Counted from the stretch's first letter, positions 36,380 to 49,729 are shown. The stretch: DNA of 64,000 nucleotides from Aquilaria yunnanensis (GCA_039654915.1 CM077599.1:69718001-69782000), one strand, 5' to 3'. The notes: generated from the letters alone by a model not told the origin. Made by a program: numbers and translations.

Positions 36380-39300
36380 CAACTGGTTTGGACCAAGTTA
36401 CCCTCCATCCATTTTCAAGCACTACTAGTTGGTTGAAAATGTAATTTAGTGAAAATGATGATAAACATGGAAACTATACCTTCAGTTGATCTCTTAAATA
36501 AATATAAGTGTAAAACAAATCTTAAGATGGTGTCTACTTAAATAAAATTTTCACATTTTCAAAATTTTCTTTGACAATTTTCTGCCATCAATTTTTTATA
36601 GGTACTACTCCATTTGTTTCCTTAGTTTTTATCAATTATGTCTACATTGGTTAATTATTTTCATTTCCCTAATTATCGTGGAAAGCATAGTTTTTAGTTT
36701 TGTATATACAAGCAAGAAACATATCTAGAGCTTGACACATTCAACCCAAGAAAGATGAATTCTGCAATGATTGATTGTCCTAGTAGAGTGGCTTGACCTA
36801 CATCTGGGTGTGCTAATAAACAATTATGATATGGAAAGGCAAATTTCAAGTTAATCAATGCGGATCACATAAGAAGAGTGACCAAGAACCCTACTCCAAA
36901 TTGCTCCTTTACTGTCTACCATTTCATGTGAGTGACATGATTAGCAGTTGTTTTCTGTGTAGTGCGGTTTTAGAATTTTGTGTAGACAATCTCTAAAAAT
37001 GTTTTTGGGTTGAAAATTCTACTATTATGCTTTAGAATTGAATGAACTAACATATGATCATAGGGTTGCAAATTTTGGGAAGTCATGTGGCAGCTAATGT
37101 TGAAGGCTTTATTACCAGAAACAAGATTGCTATCAAGTGAGCGCATTGGGTACTATAAATATGGTAGGATTATTTCCATGGTTTTGAGCACACTAGGTTC
37201 AATGGAGATTTTTAGATTATTTTTGGCTATATGTTTGGGAAGTGTAAATTTCATTTAGTGTGTAAAAGAGGCTATCAAAGGATAAGATCTTATGATTATT
37301 GGTAAAGTATAAAACTGAGCGGGTTTTCAAGCATACTTGTAATTGGAAGAACAATTTTAACGTCAAGATTTTTCTTCTTTATCAGTGAGCAACTTCGCTC
37401 AAATAACTGTAGAATGTTAGTTAACTGCTAATCTTACTTTATTATGAGGCGAAATCTCTATCAGCTTTTTAGTCAAACGGTTGATCTCATTAGTCTTAGC
37501 ATTAATTGACAAACTTTTATTTCTCCCTTTAGATTTAGGGTGGCCTTGATGGTTTAGTTATGTAGTTTTGCTATCTCATGTACTTCCTTTTACTTTTCTT
37601 TATACATAATTTTGCTTATAAAAAAAAGTTTAGCACCAAAATTTAGCCCTTGGGTGTGTTTTCAAATGCAAGTATGTATATCACCATGTGTTCCTTACGC
37701 AGGTTTTGACCATTGTGTATTTAGAAGGCTTATGCTATTGCATTTCCTTTAAATTATTGATCACACTACCTAAAAGTAATTTATCTGATTTACTGCAAAT
37801 TTCATTATGTTGGTAGCAAAGTGTGACTGAGGTTTGAGATTTTGCTAAAAGCCTTGCTTTGGTGTGAAAATGTTAAAGTACCAAAACCTAAAAATAAAAG
37901 GTGAAAATACCAAAATTTTACCTAAAAAACATGATAATTTCATCCAATGAGGATCTCATATATTTCTTTTTAATGAAGAAATAAATTTAATATTAGTTGA
38001 ATTAGGACATTTTGATGATATTTTATAATTGTCATTTTCATAATCTAAAATAATGTTTGAGGTGCATATAAAGTTATGACACAAGATTAATGTTACGTTT
38101 TTTACTGTTTGAGCTTTCTCAATTGTATCATATAAATAACATTTTCAAAATTCTCAAAGTACATCCCTTCTATAGAATACTTTAACAACATTTAAACCAT
38201 ATGATCTATCATATTTAAATGTAGGTCTAACATACAATGCAACATGCTTGATATAAGTTTATTGTAGCTTTTTCTTTCTTGAGTTTATTTTAGGTTCCAT
38301 AAGTGAACTTCATTTATATATGTAAGGTTAGAGCCTCAAGTGCTAGGAGTTGCTTTTTCGAGGTTGAAAAGTAGCTTGGATGGTGGAGTATTCAAAACTC
38401 TTATGTTATTTTTCTCAATGAAAAGCAAATAAAATACCTAGTGTTATTTAATACGAGTAAAATTAGTAGAGAATTAAGATTGTCAAGGACTTGATTGTTT
38501 AATCAAAGAAACCATAGGAAGCAGAGTAGCATTTGAGCCCCACTAATATATATCAAGATTGAAAAAGCTCATATCGAGCCAACACTAACCCTTAATGTGT
38601 GTTATTCACTTCTAATGCCAACAAATCCATCTCAAGCTTGAAGTTGAGCTGGGAAACTTGTTACTCGAGAGTGATTTCTAAGTGAACTGGTACCAGAACT
38701 GAGCTTACATGCTTATTTTGCTAGTGTCCATAGGGCCTGGCAATGATAATGTGTGTGTAGCACTTTGTAATTTCATTTGAGTTAATGAACTCTACCCTAC
38801 AGGTCAAGTGTGCAAAAATGTGTGCAGGAGATTGGCTTGCTTAGTTTGTTAGTGAACACTTGAAGCAAGGAAAAGTGCTAGGTCATGTGCTATCTTTTGG
38901 GCCTCTACAAATTCTTCTTTTATCTAAGGTGCAGCTTGGTTTGGACAGTCTTGGCTGCTATAGTGTTTGTGTTGGCAACTTAAACTTTAAGCCACTGGAC
39001 GTAGTTTGAGAATGCTTTTGTTTATGATTCAGTTTAGCTACTGCATAATTGTTCATGGTTAAGGACTCATTTGGTTATTAGCAATCTTATTTTCTGACAC
39101 TATTAAGCTTGTAACTCAAGCTGCTCACAACTAGAAAGATCTTCATTTTTCACACACTGGATTGTACAACAGCTTACTCATATTTAAGAGAGTTCACTAC
39201 AACATTTTTGCATCAGTAAAAGAAAAGTTTCCCACTTCCTATGGCAATGACTAATTCTAGGCAGCAATAGGTACTAGGGTAAAGATATACAAGTTCTTTT

Positions 39301-40611
39301 TTGGCCCAAAAACTTGTTATCCAAAATATAATTAGCCCAAAGACTAAATACTACTCGTTATGAATAGTAATTCAGTTTTGGAAATTTGAATATATTTTCA
39401 TATATTTACTTTTTTATTCTTGCTACTCAAAATTTTTTACATTAAAAGTTAAGGGTTTTCGAAGGAAAGAAAATGGTAGTGTGTTGAACTCTGGTTAAAG
39501 ATGCACAGGACAAGTTCTTGCCACTCCACATTAAAGTTCAAAGTTATGTCAACTTATGGTGTTCTCACCAATAATAAAAATGCAAGCAGCAAGTAATTTT
39601 AACTTATTACCAGTTACAGGAATTCAAAAAACTTGAGACCTTCAAAACAAATCTCTGAAATAGCTACACGCCTTTAAGTGACATTAGAAACCACAAGCAC
39701 CCAGGAAAATTGGTTAGGAACATTATTGTTATTGTTATTATTATTATTAACTATTAACAAAAATTTCATCAAAGATCCATAAACTATTTTGATATTTAAG
39801 TTGCATTAGTCCACTACAAAAAGATATTTTTATGATTACAAAAAAAAAATTACTTGAGATGTATATAAAATATATGAAACAAAATTAGTAGGTTATAGTT
39901 TTTTAGTGTTTGACTTTTACCAATTATATCGTATAAATAACATTTTCAAAATTCTCAAAGTGCATCCCTTCCTAAGAATAGCTTAACAACATATAGACCA
40001 TATGCTCTATCTTATTTGAATGTAGGTCTAATGTAAATTCCAACATGGTTGTATAAGTTTATTTTAGGTTTCTTTTATTTGAATTTATTCTAGGTTTTAA
40101 GTGAACTTCATTTTGGAGAAAGAAATTTAAAAATTGAAAGCATAAAATAAATTGAATTGTCCATTTATTAACTATTCAAAAAGGTTAAAAATACTAGAAG
40201 GAAATTAACTTCGAAATGGTGTAAAAAATATAATGTTCTTAGACTTTTTAGCTTAGAATTTGAAAAATTTATGTACAATAGTGTAAAAGATGAGAAAAAA
40301 TGGGTGGGAGGGCAATAGAAGGTTCATGAACTAGGGGTAAATGTGTAATTATAGCAAAACCTAACAAAATCATGCTAAAATAAAATCTTTTACTAAGAAA
40401 TACAATAAAACATTCAAAATTTCATTTTTCTTAAGATTGTGAGAACATCTTGTATCACCCAAAGCAAGATATTATTAATATTAGCAAACAATTATACAAC
40501 TGTAAGATAGAGTTCTCTCCAATACAAGAGGACGAAGAAGAAGAAGGTATTTATGTGGAGATCCATTATTGTCCTATATATATGTGTGTGAAACACATAA
40601 ATAAATTAGTT
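36380..40611. other. Non-coding stretch between a2 and b2
   Basis: Counterpart of 16800-21083. No gene is recognised. It contains the dispersed repeat pair (about 38050-38320 and 39850-40110), a TTA/TTG microsatellite at 39725-39750 and a GAA-type repeat at 40530-40546. A short stretch of about 50 bp present at about 20275-20320 in copy B is missing near 39850. Confidence 0.55.
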
Positions 40612-40953
40612 CTAAGAAGCCCTGCTGACAACATCTAAACATTGGTACCATACTAGTACACTCTTTATCAGGATTTCTTGTGGGTCATTCAGTTTGTATT
40701 TAGGGACAGTATCAACTAAACGTTCCAATAATGCCTCATGACAAACTAATCCATTTCTTATGAGTTGCTTGCAACATTCATTTGACACAAATCCTGCGCT
40801 GAAAATGGTTGCAACAATTTCATCTGCACAATGAACTTTTACTGTTGCATCACAATGTCTTTCTTTGATAATATCACGATAATTTTTTGCCATAAAGGTT
40901 GAAACAAAAATAAGCAACACTTAAAAACTTAAAAAGTACTTGATGCTCGCCAT
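40612..40953 (-). pseudogene. ECA1-like secreted cysteine-rich protein b2, nonsense in the signal peptide
   Basis: From the ATG at 40951-40953 the frame runs MASIKYFLSF and then TAA at codon 11 (40921-40923), where b1 has TTA (Leu). This is a single-base change. Beyond it the frame is fully open to the stop at 40612. The mature part is b-type: KNYRDIIKERHCDATVKVHC, CC, GLVCHEALLERL and a final WYQC, with the same six-cysteine framework as a2. An inner ATG (in STFMAKNY) would make a protein without a signal peptide. It is therefore a very recent pseudogene, or the stop could be an allele or a sequencing error. TATA box at 41035-41041. Confidence 0.8.
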
Positions 40954-41034
40954 ATTCTTGGATCTTGGTTTCTTTTCTTTGGTTTTCTAAGGTGAGATTT
41001 TTAGTACGAGAATTCATATTGTAAGATGAAAGTT

Positions 41035-41041
41035 ATTTATA
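41035..41041 (-). promoter_or_regulatory. TATA box of ECA1-like b2
   Basis: TATAAAT on the minus strand, 82 bp upstream of the ATG. Confidence 0.55.
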
Positions 41042-41159
41042 CTATAAAGTGCATGATAAATTAGATGTAACTGAATAAACATTAAATTTTATTAACACAT
41101 TGGGCTTAAATTTCTTGATGGCATTTTTGTTTTCATAAATATAATTTGTGAAATTGCTA

Positions 41160-43420
41160 AATTTTACTTGATCCAACTATGTTAGTTTTTTCACAACAAA
41201 ACATCATATGGCATTCACTTGTGTTTTTTGCCCATTTCATCCACTACTTCATTTTTTTTTTTTGGAATTCACAAAATGCTTCACATTTTTTCATTCATGA
41301 TGAAATTTTGTAAAATTACCATAACCTCTCTTGAGGATTAACGTAACCTACACATTTATCCCTCATTTGTGGGATACAGATATACTTACCCCCTTCAATA
41401 CCAAACACCATTAGACCAGTTAATAGTCAAATAATTAAAGTTTGTAGTTTAGGGGGTAGTAGGCATTTAGGCCTATTTCTCTTTCCAATTAAATCAAACA
41501 AATTGCTCAACATTTGGAAACTAGAGTAATAATGGTGGAGCAACCTCCAACTCTTTTATACAACCCAAAGTATTCAATATTGTTGCCGCTAGGTATACCA
41601 CACCTTGTAACTTATAGGTATATCACTTGATATACCCTTTTTGTAAAAAAATATATATATTAGTTTATGATGAAAAACATTATATATGAATTTTCTTGCT
41701 TGTTTTTATATGTATCCTAGTTATTATTAACATAGTTGTCCTGATATGAATAAAATCTATATAAAAGTTGATATTTTTATACAAAAACAAAAAAAATGTA
41801 ATATATAAAACAAAATAAGTACTATTATGTAAAAAAAACATAATTTACTAATATGTGAGAAAAAAGAAATAACATTTTGTTAATAACAATACACTTTATA
41901 ATACCACATTAAGTTCATAGGTGTCTCAAACTATAATCCTTTCATTCTAGCTTGTTCCACAAAATCAACATCCCCATTCCATGTCATGGAACTCTAGTAA
42001 TTACATATATCTATGTGTGTGTGTGTGTGTGGCACATTGATATAAAATAAAAAAGAAAATATTTCTAACTCGCAATATATGGTATACCTTCAGTGAGCAA
42101 GGTATATGGTGGTAAATTGTCCAAAACAATTTAAAAATTAAAAGTGCACTTATGATAAGAATGGTATATTTCAGTATACTTTGTGATATTCTCATATACT
42201 ACAATAACTTGTGTACTGCATACCCGAGGTAAGCAGTATACAATGATATTTGATTCAATTTTCCAACCCCATGATGAACACAGATGCTATTGATGGTGTC
42301 AGCGTCTACTCCCACATGTCCTCACATGGCAGCGCAACCCAAAAACCTAACCCTCCAAATTTTCTCTCTTTATCCTCTATCCCCCACCCATATTCTTGTC
42401 TAGAGCAACAAAACAAAAAGTAGCTTTAAATATTTTTTTCCTTTATTCTTTTTTCTTTTTGTCTCTTTCTCTTTTTTTTTTTTTAAATTTTTATCATTTT
42501 ATTCTATTTTTAAATATTTTTTTTGTTCTTTTTTTTCTTTTGTTTTATATTTTATAGTTTTTCTATTTACTATTTATTCTTCATTTATGTTTTTATATAA
42601 AAATAAAATGTACAATATGATATAAATAAAATTTTATGTTTGGCTATTATATTTGTTTCTTGTTTATATTTTTTTCATTTAAGTTAAATCTTAAATTTGG
42701 TCAAATTACTTTCTTAAGTCTTCAACTTAGTTCAGTTGTTTAGTTTGATATATGTTTTATGGTTAGGAGTAATAGAGGAAAAATGGTGTTATATTGTTGT
42801 TGTTGTTGTTGTTGTTGTTGTTATTGTTATTATTATTAAAACAAAGTTTATCAAGAGACACAATTTGTCAAAATTGCACCACATGGCTCAGCCCATAATT
42901 ATCATTGCAATTAATCCTAAATATTCATTTCATTGCATATTAGTCCTAAATCTTTATAAACCATTGCTTATTGATCCCTAACCCTATTGGAAGACTAGCT
43001 TAACATAAAAACTCAATTTATTGAGAGGAAAAATTGATAATTTCAATGCCCCAATAACTATAAAAAAATTATGGCATGATTTGAATTTATTAAAAAATAA
43101 TTAGTGAATAGTTTAAATTAATGATTAAAATTTTGACGTTTACAAATTACGCTAAAGTTAGTGAATTTTATAGGCTTAAGGAAAAATATGCAATAGACTT
43201 TAAAGATTTTAGACCAATATGCAAGAAAAGGGAGGTTTAAAACCAATGTGTAGTGGTAATTATAGGTGTAGGACTAAAGATGCAATTTTACTTGATATAA
43301 TTTTGTCAAGACCCAATCATATCCTTCGCTCTGCTACCCACAAGGATAAAAGAAAACATAGAGGAAATGAAAAAATAAACACAAGCCTCAAATAACTGCA
43401 GACTTGGCTTTTTCCTCCAA
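41160..43420. other. Non-coding stretch between b2 and the F-box remnant, copy C
   Basis: Counterpart of 21660-23890. No gene is recognised. It holds a GT run (42014-42031) and the longest of the three TTG microsatellites (42796-42838). Confidence 0.5.
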
Positions 43421-44117
43421 ATCAAAAAGTTCAATGTTTGTCGCACACAAAAGCATCCCCTAACAAAAAATTTCCCATTTCCATTTACAAAATGCAACCC
43501 AGCTGACTTATCAACCTTTGCAAGTTTGAACACATCTTTAAGAAATTAAATTATCATATATTGTAATTGTTTCATAAAGCCTTAAGGGAGTATAGCAGTC
43601 TAAGCGCCTTTGGAAGATATACCAAGCTTGGGATGTAAGGAAACACTACTGGATAATACATGGAACTTCCACACAACTGGGAAGCTGAACCAACTTTTTG
43701 CAACTTGTTTAGCTAGAAATTGCAGACAAAGAGCTTCGCACTTACACTCAACAATAAGTAGCCATCAAAAAAGGATAAGGCAACTACCATAGATGACATG
43801 TTAGTAGTACCCTAACTCACATACCTTTGCAAGATGGAGAAGGATTTCAAATGTTCTTTTTCCATTGCCTCTAGAGATTTTGAATGCTTCAAGGACTATC
43901 AAGATTGAAGATAATCATCAAGTTAATAGACCAGGAATCCCAACTCAAAGATAGATACATAATTTAGATTACCATCATATGCACAAATGAATGCCTCAAG
44001 GTTGCTAACAAACCTTGTCACTGGAATTGGAACTAAGACAAACAAGGAGAGCTCAGCTTCTACATTGAACGTTAACACTTTGTTTCCATTAGTCATCTAG
44101 TGCAGCATCCTACTAAT

Positions 44118-45725
44118 TGATAAGCATATATTTATTACATTTATTACTCTCATATTTAGTATGTTTTAAATCTTAAAGATATATTTTGAGTATGTTTTGT
44201 AGGTTAGAGCATATCTAGACTCAATTGATTGAAAGTGGATTTAATTTGCAATTTAACAAGTTTTAATTTGGTTGTCTTTTTGCAGGATTTTGACAAATTC
44301 ACGATGTTCCGGTAGAAAAATCATATCTTGAGCTAAAGAGATCAGAATTGAGTGATTCTTGATTCATTGGAAAGCTAACATCTGGAGCTACAAATCATTT
44401 GTAGACTGTGAAGCCAGTCTACACATTAAGAGAGTCAAATTCAGCTTCAAAGTCACTATTTATGCATCATCACTGGTTTAAAAGTAGCTGCGGTATTTTG
44501 GGAATATCTTTGGCTGTAGATGTCCCTTTTATGCGATTAAGGTGTCATTTTGAAGCTAAGAGAGAGATCTACAACTTTCATGCTTTGCGTTTTGAGTGAT
44601 AATGCCTGCATCAAGGTCTAATTTCAGCTTGAAGTTGCTACTACTGTTCTGGAGCATTTCTTGGTTTAAAACTTTGAAACCTTCTGGTTAGTTTGAATCT
44701 TTTTATTTGTGTGGGGTAATTTTGTAAAAATATATCAAGTTTAAGGAGACTTTGTGAATTTCGCACACTAGGTTAGCTCTATTAGAATTGGAGCACAGCA
44801 GCTCGTGGCTCTCTCTCTCGCTCGTGGTTGGACGCCCCCTCCTTGTCCCTTTCCCCCCAACTCTCTTTGTCCCTTTTTCTTGTATTTTTTTTCTTTCTTT
44901 TTAGTGATCTTTTTATTCTTGGTTGAAGGATACTGAAACCCCAAATTCTTTAGCACTGTGAGATCAAAGTTGTTTTTATTCATTCAATTAATATTTTGAG
45001 TATTGGATGTTCTTCTATGATTAATTTCATGATTGCTTCATTTATATGCTAGGAGGCCTACTAGTTGTTATTTGAATTCAATCTATTATTGGGTTAGAAA
45101 TAAAATCCGTAATTGTTTGGTTTCTCTAATCTATGAAGCAACTAAGGTTTAGTCATTTGCTTTGTCAAAAATCATTAGGTCTTAGGGAGAATATTAAACT
45201 AAATTAAATGCAGCCAATTGTGTTTGTGTTATTTGGTTTTATCAATCTCTCTAATTTTTAACGCAATTGTTAAATTAAATCAAAGCGTTTGTCTTAGGTT
45301 GTTTAGCAGTTAAGGTTAATTAGATCGCTTGTTTTCTGATTAACTATGACTAAGGAAAAGTAGGAAAATAGCTCCAACAATGAATATTCAAAGTCTTGAT
45401 TGATCTATCTATTCATCGATGATCAGTTGTAGGAATTCGGTGGTGGATGTTGACTTATGCCAAGGTTTGAATTCTTGATTGTTTTGTTAGTTTCTTACTG
45501 GAAAGGTTTCTTAATTTTTATTCTGTGATCATTTTTTTTATTTTATTTCATTTTTTTAATGCAAACAATCCCTCTAATCTCTTATTCTATGTTTTCTATA
45601 ATGAAGCTTTTAGATAAAAATTTTCCTAGGGATTTGGTCTGGTTTTCACTGTTATATTACAAATTTATTTGTTATAAGTTGGTAGTGATACCAGAATAAT
45701 TTTTTGCAGTTTTGACGATCGACCA
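44118..45725 (+). repeat. 5' LTR of copy C element
   Basis: 1608 bp, TGATAAGC...GACCA. Confidence 0.88.
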
Positions 45726-47015
45726 AAAAATTTGGCACCGTTGCTGGGGTGATTTCTTCTTCTGTTAAAGTTTCTTATTTCTTTTTTCTCTGGTTTTATT
45801 TTTCAAGTTTTTTTTATTCTCACAATTGGTTTTCTTGGTTAATAGTTCTTTTTCAGGCTAAAAGGGAAGTGAAACATAGGGGGAGCAAGCTAAAGTCTAG
45901 TTATGAGTTGTAAATCACCACGAAAACAATCTTCAGGGTAGTGCCTTTTCTTTTCCCCATCCGTGTTTTTGTTGTAAATATTGAGGACAATGTTCAATTT
46001 AAGTGTGAGGGAGTGGGTAGCTTGGGCCCTAATTTTCTTGGTTTTCAAAATTTTTGAACTAAAATTTTTTGATTCATACGTTTGAGCATCAATATGAATT
46101 GTTAGGATAATTTCAGTTTTTGGTTCCTGAATGCCTAACTTGAACATTAAGTTATCAATTTGTTAGTCTTTATGCAACTCTCAAATCTTACTTTTAAATT
46201 ATTTTTTTTTTTACAATTTCTTATCAAGCTAGTTGATGGTTATCTTGAGAAGCTGCTTTGTACATCAAATATTTGTGCTTCGTACATTGATATTAACCAT
46301 GTTAGATTATGAGCTTATTAAGTTGATTATGTGGTTTGCTCGGTTGATGGATGATTTGAACCACTTGAGAAGGAAAAAAAAAAGGAAAGGTTGAAATTGT
46401 TGTGTTCTGATAAATAAAAAGTTGCTACTCCGCTGTTTTTGGATATTGAAGTAGGAAAGGGTATTCTCCTTAGGCAAGAGTTGATCACTGCTCGAAAAGG
46501 TACTGGAAGCATGAGTATGGTCAAAGACCACTTTGGAGTTGTGTCGAGTTAGTAGCTTGGGTATGGCAGAGCCCATGTTATACACTCGCTAAACAGCCGA
46601 ACACAAGAAAAAGATAAAATGAAAAAAAAAATAAATATAAAACAAAAAGAAAAAAAGTAAACTCTTAACTGATTTCTTATTTTCCATGGGTTTGTGGTAA
46701 GACCGGTTATGCTTTTTGAGTTCTTATCTACTTAGTTTGTTCTCTTTACTTCATGCAAAAGTTTGATATTTTTCTCATATTTTCAATGGTGATTGTCGCT
46801 AGCTTGAGAAGAAATTGTTTGCAAGGACTTATTTCGTTTTGAGTTACTATTGCCGAGTAGATTGCGTGCTTAATTCCTCTGGTTAAGTTTTTCAAGACCC
46901 TTAGATGTGAAATTATCTTTCTTTCTTTAGCTCAAAAGTATGTTTCTATCATTTTCAAATTTCTTTTATTTTGAGTTTTGCCCGATGACGAGTAAAAGCT
47001 AAGTGTGGTGGAATT

Positions 47016-48617
47016 TGATAAGCTTATATTTATTATATTTATTTCTCTCATATTTAGTATGTTTTAATATGTTTTGAATCTTAAAGATATATTTTGAGTA
47101 TGTTTTGTAGCTTAGAGCATATCTGGACCCAATTGATTGAAAATGGATTTAATTTGCAATTTTACAGGTTTTAATTTGGTTGTGTTTTTTTGAGGATTTT
47201 AACAGATTTGTGATGTTCCAGTAGAAAAATCATATCTTGAGCTAAAGAGATCGGCATTGAGTGATTCTTAATTCATTAGAAAGATAACATTTAAAGCTAC
47301 AATTTGTAGTTAAGAGGGTCAAATTCAGCTTCAAAGTCACTATTTGTGCGTCATATTTGATTCGGAAGCAGTTGCGGTATTTTGCGCATATGTTTGGCTG
47401 TAGATGTTCCTTTTATGCGATTAAGGTGTCATTTTGAAGCTAAGAGAGAGATCTACAACTTTCATCGTTTGGGTTTTGAGTGATAATGCCTACACCAAGG
47501 TTGAATTTCAACTTGAAGTTGCTGCTACTGTTCTGGAGCATTTCTTGGTTCACAACTTTGAAACCTTCTAGTTAGTTTGAATCTTTTTATTTGTGTGGGG
47601 TACTTTTGTAAAAATATAGCAAGTTTAGGGAGAGTTTGTGAATTTAGCACACTAGGTTAGCCTTATTAGAATTGGAGCATAGCAGCTCGTGGCTTTCTTT
47701 CTCGCTCACGGCTTGATGCCCCCTCATTCTCCCTTTCTTTTCCTCAACTCTATTTGTCTCTTTTCTTGTTTGTTTTTTTGTCCTTTTCTTTTTAGGGATC
47801 TTTTTATTCTTAGTTAAAGGAGACTAAAACCTTGAATTCTTTAGCACTGTGAGATCAAAGTTATTTTTATTCTTTCAATTAATATTTTGAATGTTAGATG
47901 TTCTTATATGATTAATTTCATGATTGTTTCATTTATATGCTAGGAGGCCTGCTAATTGTTATTCAAATTCAATCTACTGCTAGGTTAGAAATCAAATCGG
48001 CAATTGTTTGGTTTCTTTAATCTGTGAAGCAACTGAGGTTTAGTGATTTGTTGCGTTAGAAATCAATAGATCTTAGGAAGAACATTCAATTAAATTAAAT
48101 GCAGCCGCTTGTGTTTGTGTTATTTATTTTTATCAATCTCTATAATTTTTAACACAATTGTTAAATTAAATCAAAGTGCTTGTCTTAGGTTGTTTAGCAA
48201 TAAGGGTTAATTAGATCGTTTGTTTTCTAATTAACTACAACTAAGGAGAGGTAGAAAGATAGCTCCAATGATGAATATTCAAAGTCTTGATTGATCTATC
48301 TATGCAACGATGATCAGTTGTAGGAATTTGGTGGTGGATGTTGACTGATGCCAAGGTTTGAATTCTTGATTGTTTTGTTGGCTTCTTACTTGATAGGTTT
48401 CTTAATTTTTGTTCTCTGATCATTTTTTTTTATTTTATTTCATTTTTTTATTGCAAACAATCCCCCTAATCTTTTATTCTAAGTTTTCTATAAGAAAGCT
48501 TCCAAATAAAAATTTCCCTTGGAATTCAATCTAGTTTCCACTGCTATACTATAAATTGATTTATTTTAAGTTGTTAATGATACCAGAATCATTTTTTACG
48601 GTTTCGACGACCGACCA
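47016..48617 (+). repeat. 3' LTR of copy C element
   Basis: 1602 bp. The polypurine tract before it has one T (GTGTGGTGGAA). Confidence 0.88.
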
Positions 48618-49729
48618 CCAATTTAAATGCCATTGTTCTTTTTTAAGTTGTCATCACAGGAGCAGACTTCCTCAGATTTCTTCCAACAACCTATACTGGG
48701 TGAATATACCTTGAATGAAAAAAAAAATCCTCCCTACCAATCTGAAGCTCTTGGACACTAACCAACTTGAATCCAATGGTGTTCATTTCCAATAAATCCC
48801 ATTCAGGATCAAAGACAAGTTCAATGACGTGGCTTTCGTCAATTTAAAACATAGTCCAATGTTGTCCATTAATTGTTCAACGGGTTGTTGATATAGAAGG
48901 ACACATCATAGTAATGGTAACAATCAAACCAATTATGACAAAAGACCAATCTATTGCATATAAACAGTAGTTGAACATTTTCAGATAAAGTCAAATATTT
49001 TTTGCTGCTACTTAACACCTCTCTCTTTCACAAGAATGTAGCTTATAGTATTTATAGCAACATAATTCCATTTGTACGTCTCTAAGAAAAAGAATCCTGA
49101 TATAGGTTCGTTTATTTTTAAGTGAATCTTGACAAAACCATTCATAGATATAAGGCATTGCCACTCTTTATAAATGGACCTAAATCTAACTAAACTCTTT
49201 GTTGGAAGTAGGTATAGCACATCAAAGAGAATGCCTCTGTTTAAGGTCTTCATGATAGTCCATAATGATATTAAACTATGGAGTCAATTATATTCTCAAA
49301 CAATCAATCAATTAGTCATGTAAGCCTTAATCCTAGCTAATGCTTCTAGAAAATTACGAATTCGTTCCTAGATTGAAAAAGATGTGCAAGTGCAAAAATG
49401 ATTCAAACAAAACACATAATGGAACTACAAGCATAAGGAACAAGAAGTAGCCCAAAAGGAAAAACATCACACCAAAGACATAGGAAACTTGAAACTAAGA
49501 AAAAACTCTCACAAATAACAGGTTTCACATTACCAAAAACTATGTTCAACAGCTGCAAAGAATATATGGCATGATTCCTATTTAAATGCATATTTTGGCT
49601 TTTCGCGATTCCACCATTCACCTTTTTAAATTACTTCACATACTATCTAAAATAGAAATCGTAATTAACCATCTCCAATTTGTATGTGATGTTTCAAAAC
49701 TAAGGTTTGTATAGTATGTACCTTTCCAA

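Larger units (their letters stand above)
44118..48617 (+). mobile_element. Non-autonomous gypsy-like LTR retrotransposon, copy C
   Basis: Orthologous to 2332-6772 and 24573-29057. It has the best-preserved primer site: TGGCACCGTTGCTGGGG at 45733-45749 differs from the tRNA-Asp complement at two of 17 positions. The internal part is 1290 bp without gag or pol. The right target duplication has mutated from CTAAT to CCAAT. Confidence 0.9.
43899..49253 (-). pseudogene. F-box/FBA protein pseudogene, copy C, split by an LTR retrotransposon
   Basis: This copy has the cleanest F-box: from the ATG at 49251-49253 the frame reads ILFDVLYLLPTKSLVRFRSI and continues through EWQCLISMNGFVKIHL, a full F-box, to a stop at 49008. 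FBA sequence follows, interrupted at the target duplication (CCAAT at 48618-48622; CTAAT at 44113-44117). The C-terminal FBA part is at 44112-43899. Stops between the F-box and FBA parts and the 4.5-kb insertion make it non-functional as an FBA protein. A lone F-box peptide of 81 residues is still open. Confidence 0.78.
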
